Below, in pieces: positions 45,243 through 54,377 of a stretch of DNA of 64,000 bases. Source of the stretch: an uncultured Flavobacteriaceae bacterium (lineage in GTDB: Bacteria; Bacteroidota; Bacteroidia; Flavobacteriales; Flavobacteriaceae); assembly GCA_947503005.1 (NCBI GenBank), contig CANNCA010000006.1:124001-188000 (forward strand), given 5' to 3'. The position numbers and the translations under genes are program-made. The notes beneath the pieces are model-generated. The model saw only the letters and a list, made by a program, of their open reading frames with translations, was not told the DNA's origin and made no database searches. The stretch's first letter is position 1. Each line of letters begins with the position of its first letter.

Positions 45243-47618
45243 ATGAAAAAAAAATTCCACCGACTTATCCAATGGTGCAAGACCAAAATTAAGACCGTTA
45301 CTCCTGGTAAAAATGCAGTAAAAGGTGCTGCTCTAGGGTTACTATCGATTACGGTATTTCTTTGGGTACTTTATGCCATCTTGGTAGCAAAAAGTATAAA
45401 CGACATATGGGTTTTACTTTTATTTCTCGGTTTTACGCTAGCGGTGCTCCTCGGCGGACTTATAAGTATATGGCTAATCAAGTTGGTATATAAGATTCCA
45501 AGAGGGTACAAAATTGCGCTCTTGATTGCTGTACCCTTTTTAATTATGATGACTTTCGATAATCTACTCCCATTGTTCGTTGTGCTTGTTGCCTCCCTTT
45601 TTGGAGCCGCTGTATTTGTATTAAAGAAAACGGGTTTCAAAAACTTATCGATACCAAAAAAAATAGTCGCGATTTTAGGCCTGGTTCTTGGTCTCGGAGG
45701 TATCATCTATAGTATCGCAACCTATATTCCCAAAGGTTTTGACGTGGACCCTATTGCCAATGCCGCATTGGAATCCGCCTCGAAAAGCGAACATATTAGG
45801 GCTGAGTCACCAGCTAAAAAAGGGAATCATAAAGTTCAAACCTTAACCTACGGTAGCGGTGAAGACCGTCATCGGCCTGAATATGGTGATTTTGTTACAC
45901 TTAAAACCAATGCTGTAAATGGGTTGGCATTTATTGACGATTGGGATGGTTTTGGTGGCTGGTGGCGCGAAAAGTATTGGGGGTTTGATGCCAAATCACT
46001 GCCACTCAATGCACGAGTATGGTATCCTGAAGGAGATGGGCCATTTCCTGTAGCACTCATCGTTCACGGAAATCATAGCATGCAAGATTATTCTGATGTC
46101 GGCTATGCCTATCTGGGCGAACTTTTGGCCTCGAAAGGAATCATTCTCGCCTCTGTGGACGAGAATTTTATCAATTCCTCTTGGTCTGATATTTTTGGCG
46201 GCCTTGATGAAGAAAATGATGCGAGAGGATGGCTGTTACTGGAGCACTTAAAACTTTGGCATCAGTGGAATGAAGAAGAAGGGCATCAATTCCAAAATAA
46301 AATCGACACCTCAAAGTTAGCCCTCATAGGGCATTCGAGAGGTGGAGAAGCCGTAGGTCATGCGGCTATGTTCAATACATTGCCTTTTTATCCCGATGAT
46401 GCCTCGATTAAATTTGACTATAACTATGACATTCAATCTATCGTCGCCATTGCACCTGTCGATGGCCAGTATGAACCTGGCGAAAGTGGCACCGAGATCC
46501 AGGATGTTAATTATTTTGTACTACATGGTGCGCAAGATTCCGATGTTACTTCCTTTGCGGGATCGCAGCAATATGAAAGAATCACCTTTAGGGATAGTCT
46601 GTACCGCTTTAAATCGGGTCTATACATTTACGGAGCTAATCATGGCCAATTCAATACCAGTTGGGGTAATAACGACGTGGGCAATCCATTTACCGGTCTT
46701 TTAAATTTAAAGCAGTTGCTTGATGGTGATGACCAACGGAAAATCGCAGAAGTTTATATCAGTGCTTTTCTAGAAGCCACCTTAAGAAATAGACATGAAT
46801 ACCTTCCGATGTTCACCGATGCAAGAAAAGCCCAAAATTGGCTTCCCGAAACCATTTACCTCAACCAATTCCAAGATTCGAACACCGAACTACTCTGTAC
46901 CTTCGACGAAGACTTTGATGTCACAAGTACAACTGACGATAAGGGCATAATTTCTTCAGAAAATCTAACCGTATGGCGTGAACAGGAAATACAACTCAAG
47001 TGGAAGAAAAAAGGTAGCCGTGCTGTTTTTCTGGGATGGGACTATGACCTAGAGGAGGAAGATGAGATGATGGATACCTTAAGCGATTCATTACTGGCCA
47101 GCTATTCAATTCATTCACCAATGCCAATCAAGGATATCGACTCCACCACGGTGTTCGTATTCAGCATGGCCGAATCTACAGAAAGTTCTAATCCTAAGGC
47201 AGAAGGAAAATGGGTCAATAACAATAATGAGGAAGAAGAGGAAGAAAAGCAATTTGATGAAGGGGAAACGGAGGAAGAGGATACTGAAACGGAAGAAAAT
47301 GAAGATGACGAACCAAAGAAACCACTCGATTTTACCATTTCATTGAAAGACAGCACCGGTCAAGTGGTTCGTTTCCCCCTAAGTAACTTCTCTGCGCTAC
47401 AGCGTGAAATAGAGCCGGTACTCTGGAAGATGGATTTCCTGACCGGTGACACCTCCTCGGAGCAAGTATTTCAATTATTCTATTTTCCTTTCTATGCTAT
47501 GCGAGAAATTAATCCCAATTTCAATCCTTCGAGCATTGAAAATATCGAGTTCATTTTCGATAAAAGTAAGAATGGGGTTGTTGCAATCGATAACATAGGT
47601 TTTATGAAAAGCTTGTAA
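45243..47618 (+). CDS. membrane protein with alpha/beta-hydrolase domain
   Basis: A 791-residue protein. The N-terminal ~180 residues hold about four or five membrane helices. Then comes a hydrolase domain resembling the chlorophyllase/PET-hydrolase type: FPVALIVHGNHSMQDYSD as oxyanion strand, the nucleophile elbow GHSRGG with S365, VAIAPVDGQY, VLHGAQDSDV and GANHGQF with the likely His. A C-terminal sandwich-like region follows, split by a very acidic low-complexity segment (about residues 660-700, mostly Glu/Asp/Asn). Substrate unknown; the hydrolase domain is probably on the outer face of the membrane. Confidence 0.85.
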   Translation: MKKKFHRLIQWCKTKIKTVTPGKNAVKGAALGLLSITVFLWVLYAILVAKSINDIWVLLLFLGFTLAVLLGGLISIWLIKLVYKIPRGYKIALLIAVPFLIMMTFDNLLPLFVVLVASLFGAAVFVLKKTGFKNLSIPKKIVAILGLVLGLGGIIYSIATYIPKGFDVDPIANAALESASKSEHIRAESPAKKGNHKVQTLTYGSGEDRHRPEYGDFVTLKTNAVNGLAFIDDWDGFGGWWREKYWGFDAKSLPLNARVWYPEGDGPFPVALIVHGNHSMQDYSDVGYAYLGELLASKGIILASVDENFINSSWSDIFGGLDEENDARGWLLLEHLKLWHQWNEEEGHQFQNKIDTSKLALIGHSRGGEAVGHAAMFNTLPFYPDDASIKFDYNYDIQSIVAIAPVDGQYEPGESGTEIQDVNYFVLHGAQDSDVTSFAGSQQYERITFRDSLYRFKSGLYIYGANHGQFNTSWGNNDVGNPFTGLLNLKQLLDGDDQRKIAEVYISAFLEATLRNRHEYLPMFTDARKAQNWLPETIYLNQFQDSNTELLCTFDEDFDVTSTTDDKGIISSENLTVWREQEIQLKWKKKGSRAVFLGWDYDLEEEDEMMDTLSDSLLASYSIHSPMPIKDIDSTTVFVFSMAESTESSNPKAEGKWVNNNNEEEEEEKQFDEGETEEEDTETEENEDDEPKKPLDFTISLKDSTGQVVRFPLSNFSALQREIEPVLWKMDFLTGDTSSEQVFQLFYFPFYAMREINPNFNPSSIENIEFIFDKSKNGVVAIDNIGFMKSL

Positions 47619-47686
47619 ATAGGCTGTTTCATTTTATTACATTTATAGAACAAATTCGTTTTTTACCCAACCTAAAAGAATACACT

Positions 47687-50600
47687 ATGAGTCATTCCAT
47701 CAAATGCATATTAGTTTTATTAATAACCTGTAGTGCCCCTTTTGCTTTTTCCCAAAAAAAATCCAAAACCACAAATAGTTCGCCCGGAGCATTGGAAAAA
47801 TCTTTTTACGAGGGATTGGAATGGCGAAATATCGGACCCAATCGAGGTGGTCGTTCTTTAGGTTGTGCCGGCAGTCCGGGTAGACCGAACGAATATTATT
47901 TCGGTGCTACAGGCGGTGGACTTTGGAAAACCGTTGATGGAGGAACAGAATGGGAAGCCGTAACAGACGGTCAAGTGACCAGCTCTTCAGTTGGTGCAGT
48001 AGGCGTGGCGGAGACCAATCCTGATATTGTCTATATCGGTATGGGCGAAGTACAATTGCGTGGTAGTATCACTCAAGGTGATGGTGTTTATAAAACCAAA
48101 GACGGTGGAAAAACCTGGCGGCATTTGGGACTGAAAGAAACACAGGCCGTAGCTCGTATTCGAATTCATCCTACGAATCCTGATATTGTTTATGTCGCGG
48201 CTTTGGGACATCCGTATGGTGATAATGAACAACGTGGCGTTTTTCGAAGTACGAATGGTGGTAATACTTGGGATAAGATTTTATATGTGAGTCCAAAAGC
48301 AGGAGCCGTTGATCTCATCATCGATAGAAACAATCCAAAAGTATTGTATGCCAGTACTTGGGAAGTACAGCGCAAAGCCTGGAACATGTGGGGTGGCGGT
48401 GGTGACTCCAAACTTTGGAAATCCACTGATGGCGGTGATACATGGACCGACTTAACAAGTAACACCGGAATGCCAGCCCCTCCGATAGGAAAAATAGGGG
48501 TTACCGTTTCTCCCGCAGATTCCAATCGTGTTTGGGCCATTGTCGAAGCCAATGAAGGTGGTGTTTTTCGTTCCGATGATGGTGGAAAAACTTGGGAGCG
48601 TACCAATGATGAGCGTAAACTACGTCAGCGTGCCTTTTATTATTCTAGAATTTATGCGGACCCTTGGGATAAAGAAACGGTCTATTGTTTAAATACGGGT
48701 TTTTATAAATCGACCGATGGCGGAAAAACATTTGATACTACGATTAAAGTTCCACATGGCGATAATCATGATCTGTGGATCGACCCGAACAACCCCGACC
48801 GTATGATCAACTCCAACGATGGTGGCGGTAACGTTAGTATCAATGGAGGAAAAAGTTGGACCGAACAAGATTATGTGACTACACAGTTTTACCATGTTAT
48901 GACCACCAGCGATGTACCTTATCATGTGGCTGGAGCCCAACAGGACAACAGCACGCTGGCCATGCCCAGCGATGGTTGGGATCATATGCAAGCACGTGGA
49001 CCAAATCACGGATGGTATTATGCCGTTGGTGGTGGTGAAAGCGGATGGATTACCCAACATCCTGAGAACAAGGATATTTTTTATGCGGGAAGTCAGGGAG
49101 CTTTATTGACGAGATATGACCGAAGTAACGGTCAGTCTAGAGATATTCAAGTGTATCCCAGATTTTTTTCTGGCGAACCCGCAAGTGCCCTTCCGGAAAG
49201 ATGGCAATGGACGTTCCCCATCATGTTCGCTCCACAAGATTCAAAAGTAATGTACACCTGTTCGCAGCATGTATGGAAAACAACGGACGATGGACAGTCT
49301 TGGGAAAAAATCAGTCCCGATTTGACCTATGCCGACCCAGAAACTTTAGGTAAAACTGGCGGAGTTATTACCATGGATATGAACGGACCCGAGATTTATG
49401 CTACGGTTTTTGCTTTGGCACCCTCCTATCATGACATCGATACCATTTGGGCAGGTTCTGACGATGGCAAAATTCACATTACCCGTGATGGTGGAAAAAA
49501 CTGGGAAGATATTACTCCGAAAAACCTTCCAAAATTCTCGCGTGTAAGTATTATCGATGAATCGCAACATCGACCTGGAACACTATTTATCGCGGCAAAC
49601 CGCTACCAAGTAGATGACCGCCAACCCTATGTTTTCAAAACACATGACTACGGAAAAACTTGGACGAAAATCATCGACGGAATCGAAGATGGTCATTTTG
49701 CACGTGCTGTTCGAGAAGACCCTGTCCGTCAAGGCTTATTATTTTTAGCCACGGAACATGGCGTCTATTTTTCCATGAACGATGGTGAGCTGTGGCAAAG
49801 TCTACAACTCAAACTTCCAGATACACCCATACGCGATTTGGTCATAAAAGACAACGATGTTGTTATAGGCTCGCACGGCAGAGGTTTTTGGATTTTGGAT
49901 GACATTCAGCCACTTCGTCAGTATCAACCGGAAATGAAAAACCTGTCCGCAGTCCTTTTCGAACCCGCGGATGCCATTCGTGGTATTTCCGAAGCATCCG
50001 TTCAATACTATTTAAAAGAGCAACAAGACACGATAACATTCGAGGTTTTGGACGCGAACGACAAACTGATCAACATCTTTACGGGCAGCAAACCGAAATA
50101 CGAAGTAGATCCTGACCTGCCTTGGTGGCAAAAAGGAGGTTCGTCAAAACCAACCACCGCAAAAGGGCTCAATACATTCACCTGGGATTTAAGATACCCG
50201 GGGGCAACTGAATTCGAGGGTATGATTATATGGAGTGCCAGACCGCAACGTGGGCCTAAAGCCCCGATTGGTTCCTATAAAGTGCGTATGAAGACTGAAG
50301 ACTCTGAGAAAACACAATCCTTTGAGGTAAAAATGGACCCCAACTTAAAAGGAATTACAAAAGAGGACTTGGACGAGCAATTCGATTTGGCCAATCAGAT
50401 TATGCAAAAAACCAGTGCAGCGAACGAGGCGGTAATCCGAATACGGAAAATCAAATCGCATATCGACTCCAACAAAGAGAAACTCTCCGCATCGGATGTA
50501 AAGCGTACGGTAACGCCCTTTTTGGATAAGCTATCTGCTATTGAGCAAGAATTGTATCAAGTTAAAAATCAATCGAATCAGGACCCTCTGAACTTTCCAA

Positions 50601-50812
50601 TTAAATTGAACAACAGATTAGCTTCATTACGAAGAAGTGTGGAATCGGGTGAAGCCAAACCTACGGACGGAGCCTATAAAGTCTTCAAAGAACTATCGCT
50701 AGAATTAGAAAAACATTTAGGGGATTTAGAATCAGCTTTACAAACACAATTGCCAAAGGTCAACAATACATTAAAGAACATTGGAGCTGAAGAAATCTCC
50801 GCTTCGGAATAA
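47687..50812 (+). CDS. exported BNR/VPS10-type beta-propeller protein
   Basis: A 1041-residue exported protein (signal MSHSIKCILVLLITCSAPFAFSQ). Many BNR/Asp-box repeats are visible, such as WKTVDGGTEWE, YKTKDGGKTW, FRSTNGGNTW, WKSTDGGDTW, FRSDDGGKTW and FKTHDYGKTW. They indicate two propellers like the sortilin/VPS10 or glycosyl-hydrolase-like families. After about residue 740 there is a strand-rich domain and then a helical C-terminal region. Proteins of this type are widespread in Bacteroidota and of unknown activity. The TPR lipoprotein gene follows 15 nt later, so the pair is likely an operon. Confidence 0.88.
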   Translation: MSHSIKCILVLLITCSAPFAFSQKKSKTTNSSPGALEKSFYEGLEWRNIGPNRGGRSLGCAGSPGRPNEYYFGATGGGLWKTVDGGTEWEAVTDGQVTSSSVGAVGVAETNPDIVYIGMGEVQLRGSITQGDGVYKTKDGGKTWRHLGLKETQAVARIRIHPTNPDIVYVAALGHPYGDNEQRGVFRSTNGGNTWDKILYVSPKAGAVDLIIDRNNPKVLYASTWEVQRKAWNMWGGGGDSKLWKSTDGGDTWTDLTSNTGMPAPPIGKIGVTVSPADSNRVWAIVEANEGGVFRSDDGGKTWERTNDERKLRQRAFYYSRIYADPWDKETVYCLNTGFYKSTDGGKTFDTTIKVPHGDNHDLWIDPNNPDRMINSNDGGGNVSINGGKSWTEQDYVTTQFYHVMTTSDVPYHVAGAQQDNSTLAMPSDGWDHMQARGPNHGWYYAVGGGESGWITQHPENKDIFYAGSQGALLTRYDRSNGQSRDIQVYPRFFSGEPASALPERWQWTFPIMFAPQDSKVMYTCSQHVWKTTDDGQSWEKISPDLTYADPETLGKTGGVITMDMNGPEIYATVFALAPSYHDIDTIWAGSDDGKIHITRDGGKNWEDITPKNLPKFSRVSIIDESQHRPGTLFIAANRYQVDDRQPYVFKTHDYGKTWTKIIDGIEDGHFARAVREDPVRQGLLFLATEHGVYFSMNDGELWQSLQLKLPDTPIRDLVIKDNDVVIGSHGRGFWILDDIQPLRQYQPEMKNLSAVLFEPADAIRGISEASVQYYLKEQQDTITFEVLDANDKLINIFTGSKPKYEVDPDLPWWQKGGSSKPTTAKGLNTFTWDLRYPGATEFEGMIIWSARPQRGPKAPIGSYKVRMKTEDSEKTQSFEVKMDPNLKGITKEDLDEQFDLANQIMQKTSAANEAVIRIRKIKSHIDSNKEKLSASDVKRTVTPFLDKLSAIEQELYQVKNQSNQDPLNFPIKLNNRLASLRRSVESGEAKPTDGAYKVFKELSLELEKHLGDLESALQTQLPKVNNTLKNIGAEEISASE

Positions 50813-50827
50813 TTTAAAAATAGGACT

Positions 50828-51793
50828 ATGAAACGTTCATCTCGTATTTGGCTGTTTTTTTGCGCTGTCGTATTTCTTTTTATTAATTGTAAAACTGATA
50901 AAAAAATAGAACCTGCTCCCCAAGAGATAGCCGTAAAAAAACCACTGACATTTACCACACCTTTGGGCAAGGAATTTGCGATTTCAGAACCTTCAGAAAA
51001 ACTTTTGGTTCAATACGAAGAAGCTAAGAAAACATATAATGTGAATCCTGATGACATAGATGCCATCATTTGGTACGGAAGAAGAACAGCTTATTTGGGC
51101 CATTATGATGATGCGATTTCAATTTACTCTGAGGGAATTAAAAAATATCCCGATGAGCCGCGTCTGTATAGGCATCGAGGTCATCGCTATATTTCTATAC
51201 GTAAATTCGATGCCGCAATCTCGGATTTGCAAAAAGCCGGACAATTGATTCAGGGCACCGTGAATGAAATAGAACCAGATGGTATGCCCAATGCCCAAAA
51301 CATTCCAGTAAGCACATTACATGGTAATATTTGGTATCATTTAGGCTTGGCATATTACCTAAAACATGATTATGAAAAAGCCTATACCGCCTATGTCAAA
51401 TGCAGAGCGTCAGGAGAATTACCGGACAATATCGTTTCTAGCACTCATTGGCTTTATATGATTCAACGCCGACTTGAAAACAAAGAATTAGCAGATGAGC
51501 TACTAAAACCGATAACAGCAGATATGAATGTCATCGAAAACCAAAGTTACCATGAGCTTTGTAAACTATATAAAGGACTTATTCCCGTAGATTCCCTTTT
51601 ACAAACCGAAACGGGTAGCCCTTCTAACGATGCGGTACGGTACGGACTTGCCAATTGGTATTTCTACAATGATGAGCGCGACAAGGCAAAAGAACTAATG
51701 AACGAGTTGGTTGAAAGTAAGTCATGGAGTTCCTTTGGTTATATTGCCGCCGAAAGTGACCTAATACACTATTTTGGAAAAGGGAATCAGTAA
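50828..51793 (+). CDS. TPR-repeat lipoprotein
   Basis: A 321-residue predicted lipoprotein (signal ending FLFINC). Tetratricopeptide helices occupy about residues 70-240: for example AIIWYGRRTAYLGHYDDAISIYSEGIKKYPDEPRLYRHRGHRYISIRKFDAAISDL and LGLAYYLKHDYEKAYTAYVKC. It starts 15 nt after the BNR-propeller gene and probably acts with it in the periplasm. No catalytic motif is visible. Confidence 0.88.
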   Translation: MKRSSRIWLFFCAVVFLFINCKTDKKIEPAPQEIAVKKPLTFTTPLGKEFAISEPSEKLLVQYEEAKKTYNVNPDDIDAIIWYGRRTAYLGHYDDAISIYSEGIKKYPDEPRLYRHRGHRYISIRKFDAAISDLQKAGQLIQGTVNEIEPDGMPNAQNIPVSTLHGNIWYHLGLAYYLKHDYEKAYTAYVKCRASGELPDNIVSSTHWLYMIQRRLENKELADELLKPITADMNVIENQSYHELCKLYKGLIPVDSLLQTETGSPSNDAVRYGLANWYFYNDERDKAKELMNELVESKSWSSFGYIAAESDLIHYFGKGNQ

Positions 51794-51803
51794 GGCATTG
51801 CGT

Positions 51804-51836
51804 TTGTTCCTGCAAAAACTCAAATCACTACTTTTG
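51804..51836 (+). promoter_or_regulatory. promoter of rpe
   Basis: TTG at 51804-51806 and TACTTTTG at 51829-51836, with a 22-nt gap, fit the Bacteroidota TTG / TAnnTTTG promoter. The rpe ATG is 23 nt downstream. Confidence 0.6.
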
Positions 51837-51859
51837 CAACGATATTTTAGTTAGAAAAA

Positions 51860-52522
51860 ATGCAAAAATTAAAAATAGCCCCCTCACTACTAGCCGCAGA
51901 TTTTGGCAATCTACAGCGTGATGTGGAAATGGTCAACGAAAGCGAAGCTGATTGGCATCATATTGATGTGATGGATGGCGTCTTCGTACCGAATATCTCT
52001 TACGGAATGCCTGTTGTAAAGGCTATTGCGAAACATGCTACAAAACCATTGGACGTGCATTTGATGATCGTAGACCCCGACCGCTATATTAAAACTTTCG
52101 CCGAATTGGGAGCAAATATACTTAGCGTTCATTATGAAGCATGTACGCACCTCCATAGAACTTTGCAAGCAATAAAAACCGAGGGCATGCAGGCCGGAGT
52201 AGCTCTGAATCCACATACGAGTGTTCAATTATTGGAAGATACAATTCAAGACATTGACATTGTGTGCATGATGAGCGTGAATCCAGGTTTTGGGGGGCAA
52301 TCGTTTATCGAGAACACCTATGAAAAAGTTAGAGCCCTGAAATTACTAATTGAAAGAAAAGGAGCCAGTACACTTATAGAAATAGATGGTGGAGTTACTT
52401 CTAAAAATGCGAAAGCGTTATCAGACGCAGGCGCCGACATTTTAGTAGCTGGTAGTTTTGTTTTCAATAGCGAAAACCCTGCTCAGACCATATCAGACCT
52501 CAAAACCATAGCGGTTAGTTAG
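51860..52522 (+). CDS. rpe: ribulose-phosphate 3-epimerase
   Basis: A 220-residue TIM-barrel epimerase of the pentose-phosphate pathway, interconverting ribulose 5-phosphate and xylulose 5-phosphate. Motifs: IAPSLLAADFGNL, WHHIDVMDGVFVPNISYG, LDVHLMIVDPDRYI, MSVNPGFGGQSF and IEIDGGVTSKNA with the catalytic Asp residues. Length is normal and it has its own promoter. Confidence 0.97.
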   Translation: MQKLKIAPSLLAADFGNLQRDVEMVNESEADWHHIDVMDGVFVPNISYGMPVVKAIAKHATKPLDVHLMIVDPDRYIKTFAELGANILSVHYEACTHLHRTLQAIKTEGMQAGVALNPHTSVQLLEDTIQDIDIVCMMSVNPGFGGQSFIENTYEKVRALKLLIERKGASTLIEIDGGVTSKNAKALSDAGADILVAGSFVFNSENPAQTISDLKTIAVS

Positions 52523-52613
52523 GCACTTTTAAATATTCTAAAAATAAGATGGCAAAACTACTCTGAAGAATCAATGCAATTGTACCATCTAATGTTTTAA
52601 ACAAGCAACTTTA

Positions 52614-53039
52614 TCAATATTGTTCCAATAAATACTTAATCAAGTCGGTGGTAGTTACTATCCCAACCAATTTATCGCCTTCAACGACAGGTAAGGCATG
52701 AAATTCATTTTCAGCTAAAATCTCAGCTACTTCTTTGATAGTCGTATCTGGCGAAACGCTTTTTAAGTTTTTAGCCATAACCTGTGAAATAGTGAACATG
52801 TTGTAAACAGTGGTTTCCACGTCACTTTCATCCTCGTATGCCCCATCGGCAAAACTGATGCGAAGCAAATCGGTCAAGCTTAACATTCCGATAATATGGT
52901 CTCCTTCAACAACAGGAATGTGTCGAATGTGATGTTCCTTAAATAGTCGTTCCGCGGTATCTAGCTCATCATTACTTTTCAAAGTGATAATATTCTTTGT
53001 CATTATCGTAGAAATGGGTACTCTATGTCTTAAGCTCAT
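52614..53039 (-). CDS. CBS-domain pair protein
   Basis: A 141-residue protein made of two CBS domains: MTKNIITLKSNDELDTAERLFKEHHIRHIPVVEGDHIIGMLSLTDLLR and MAKNLKSVSPDTTIKEVAEILAENEFHALPVVEGDKLVGIVTTTDLI. These bind adenine nucleotides and regulate a partner. I chose the ATG at 53039 (MSLRHRVP...); the frame is open to 53108 but that extension is hydrophobic and unlikely. No partner enzyme is adjacent. It is divergent from the YpdA-like gene. Confidence 0.92.
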   Translation of the reverse strand: MSLRHRVPISTIMTKNIITLKSNDELDTAERLFKEHHIRHIPVVEGDHIIGMLSLTDLLRISFADGAYEDESDVETTVYNMFTISQVMAKNLKSVSPDTTIKEVAEILAENEFHALPVVEGDKLVGIVTTTDLIKYLLEQY

Positions 53040-53231
53040 AATTACAGTGTTTTTGATTATTACATAAAGAACGGTATCTATAGTGGGCAAAAGAATGACA
53101 AATGTCATATAAGTAGATACATATCAATAGAATCAAAATACACTGTTACCCCCCTGAGCAAAAATGTTAGCGATAAAATAAGTAGCTTTACATCCTTACA
53201 GACTCCTATAAAAAGAAGCTTGCTAAAGGAA

Positions 53232-54194
53232 ATGAAGAAACTGAATATTGCAATTATTGGTGGTGGTCCGATTGGGATTGCATGTGGATTGGAAGCCAAA
53301 AAAAATGACCTTGAGTACCTCATCATTGAAAAAGGACCGATTGTCAATTCCCTTTTCAACTACCCATCGAACATGCAATTTTTTTCTTCTTCCGAAAAAT
53401 TGGAAATCGATGAAATTCCCTTTATTAGTAAAGAAGCCAAACCAAAAAGGAATGAGGCGTTGGAATACTATCGGAGAATCGTCACCTCAAACAAGTTGAA
53501 TATTCATCTTTTTGAAAAGGTCACAGGAGTAAAAAAAGATGGGGATGCCTTTTCCGTAACTACCAACAAAGCTGTTTATGAAGCTGAAAATGTCATTGTG
53601 GCCACAGGCTTTTATGACTTACCCAATCTTTTGAACGTTCCTGGGGAAGATCTTCCTAAAGTGTCCCACTACTATAAGGACCCACATTTTTATGCAAGTC
53701 AAAAACTAGCTATCGTTGGCGCTAGTAATTCAGCCATTGATGCCGCTTTGGAATGCTGGCGTAAAGGCTCAGAAGTAAGCTTGATAATCAGAGGCTCCGA
53801 GGTAGGCCAACGGGTTAAGTATTGGGTACGACCCGATATCATTAACCGCATAGAGGAAGGAAGTATCAAAGCTTACTACAACTCGAAAGTAAAGGAGATT
53901 CAAGAAGATTCTGTCATCGTCAATACTCCAGAAGGAGAAATTTCCATTAAAAATGATTTTGTTCTAGCGTTAACGGGCTACATGCCCAACTTCAAATTCT
54001 TGGAAAATTTGGGAATTGAATTATCCAATGATGAAAAAAGGCTTCCCAACTATAACCAAGAAACCATGGAAACTAATATTCCAGGGTTATACTTAGCAGG
54101 GGTAATATGCGGGGGCATGGAAACTCACAAATGGTTCATCGAGAATTCCCGGATCCATGCAGAGATCATTGTGAAACACATCCTTAGTAAATAA
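53232..54194 (+). CDS. YpdA-like FAD/NAD(P)H-dependent thiol-disulfide reductase
   Basis: A 320-residue flavoprotein of the YpdA type, putatively reducing bacillithiol disulfide. The N-terminal FAD motif is IAIIGGGPIGIACGLEA, followed by FFSSSEKLEIDEIPF and VATGFYDLPNLLNVPGE. The NAD(P)H motif is LAIVGASNSAIDAALECWRKG, and the C-terminal FAD segment is PGLYLAGVICGGMETHKWFIENS. I chose the ATG at 53232, preceded by AAAGGA. It lacks the CxxC of thioredoxin reductases, as expected for YpdA. No bacillithiol synthesis genes are in the window. Confidence 0.87.
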   Translation: MKKLNIAIIGGGPIGIACGLEAKKNDLEYLIIEKGPIVNSLFNYPSNMQFFSSSEKLEIDEIPFISKEAKPKRNEALEYYRRIVTSNKLNIHLFEKVTGVKKDGDAFSVTTNKAVYEAENVIVATGFYDLPNLLNVPGEDLPKVSHYYKDPHFYASQKLAIVGASNSAIDAALECWRKGSEVSLIIRGSEVGQRVKYWVRPDIINRIEEGSIKAYYNSKVKEIQEDSVIVNTPEGEISIKNDFVLALTGYMPNFKFLENLGIELSNDEKRLPNYNQETMETNIPGLYLAGVICGGMETHKWFIENSRIHAEIIVKHILSK

Positions 54195-54377
54195 TCCGAA
54201 GAAAAAAGTTCCTAATTTCATTTATCACGGTTTTCAGGGAGTATACATTCACTATAATGCGCGTATTTGCGTTATAAATAAAACCTGAATTTTGTACATT
54301 GATAAAAGCCAGTGTAAAATCATCTCAAACCAAAAAATAAGCTATTGCGAAAGGAACAACATTTTTCGTTTCCCAAA

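Noticed and set aside
47220-47330. Acidic tract in the hydrolase gene as a tandem DNA repeat
   Set aside because: The DNA is purine-rich (GAA/GAG) but not a regular tandem unit; it is best seen as coding low complexity.
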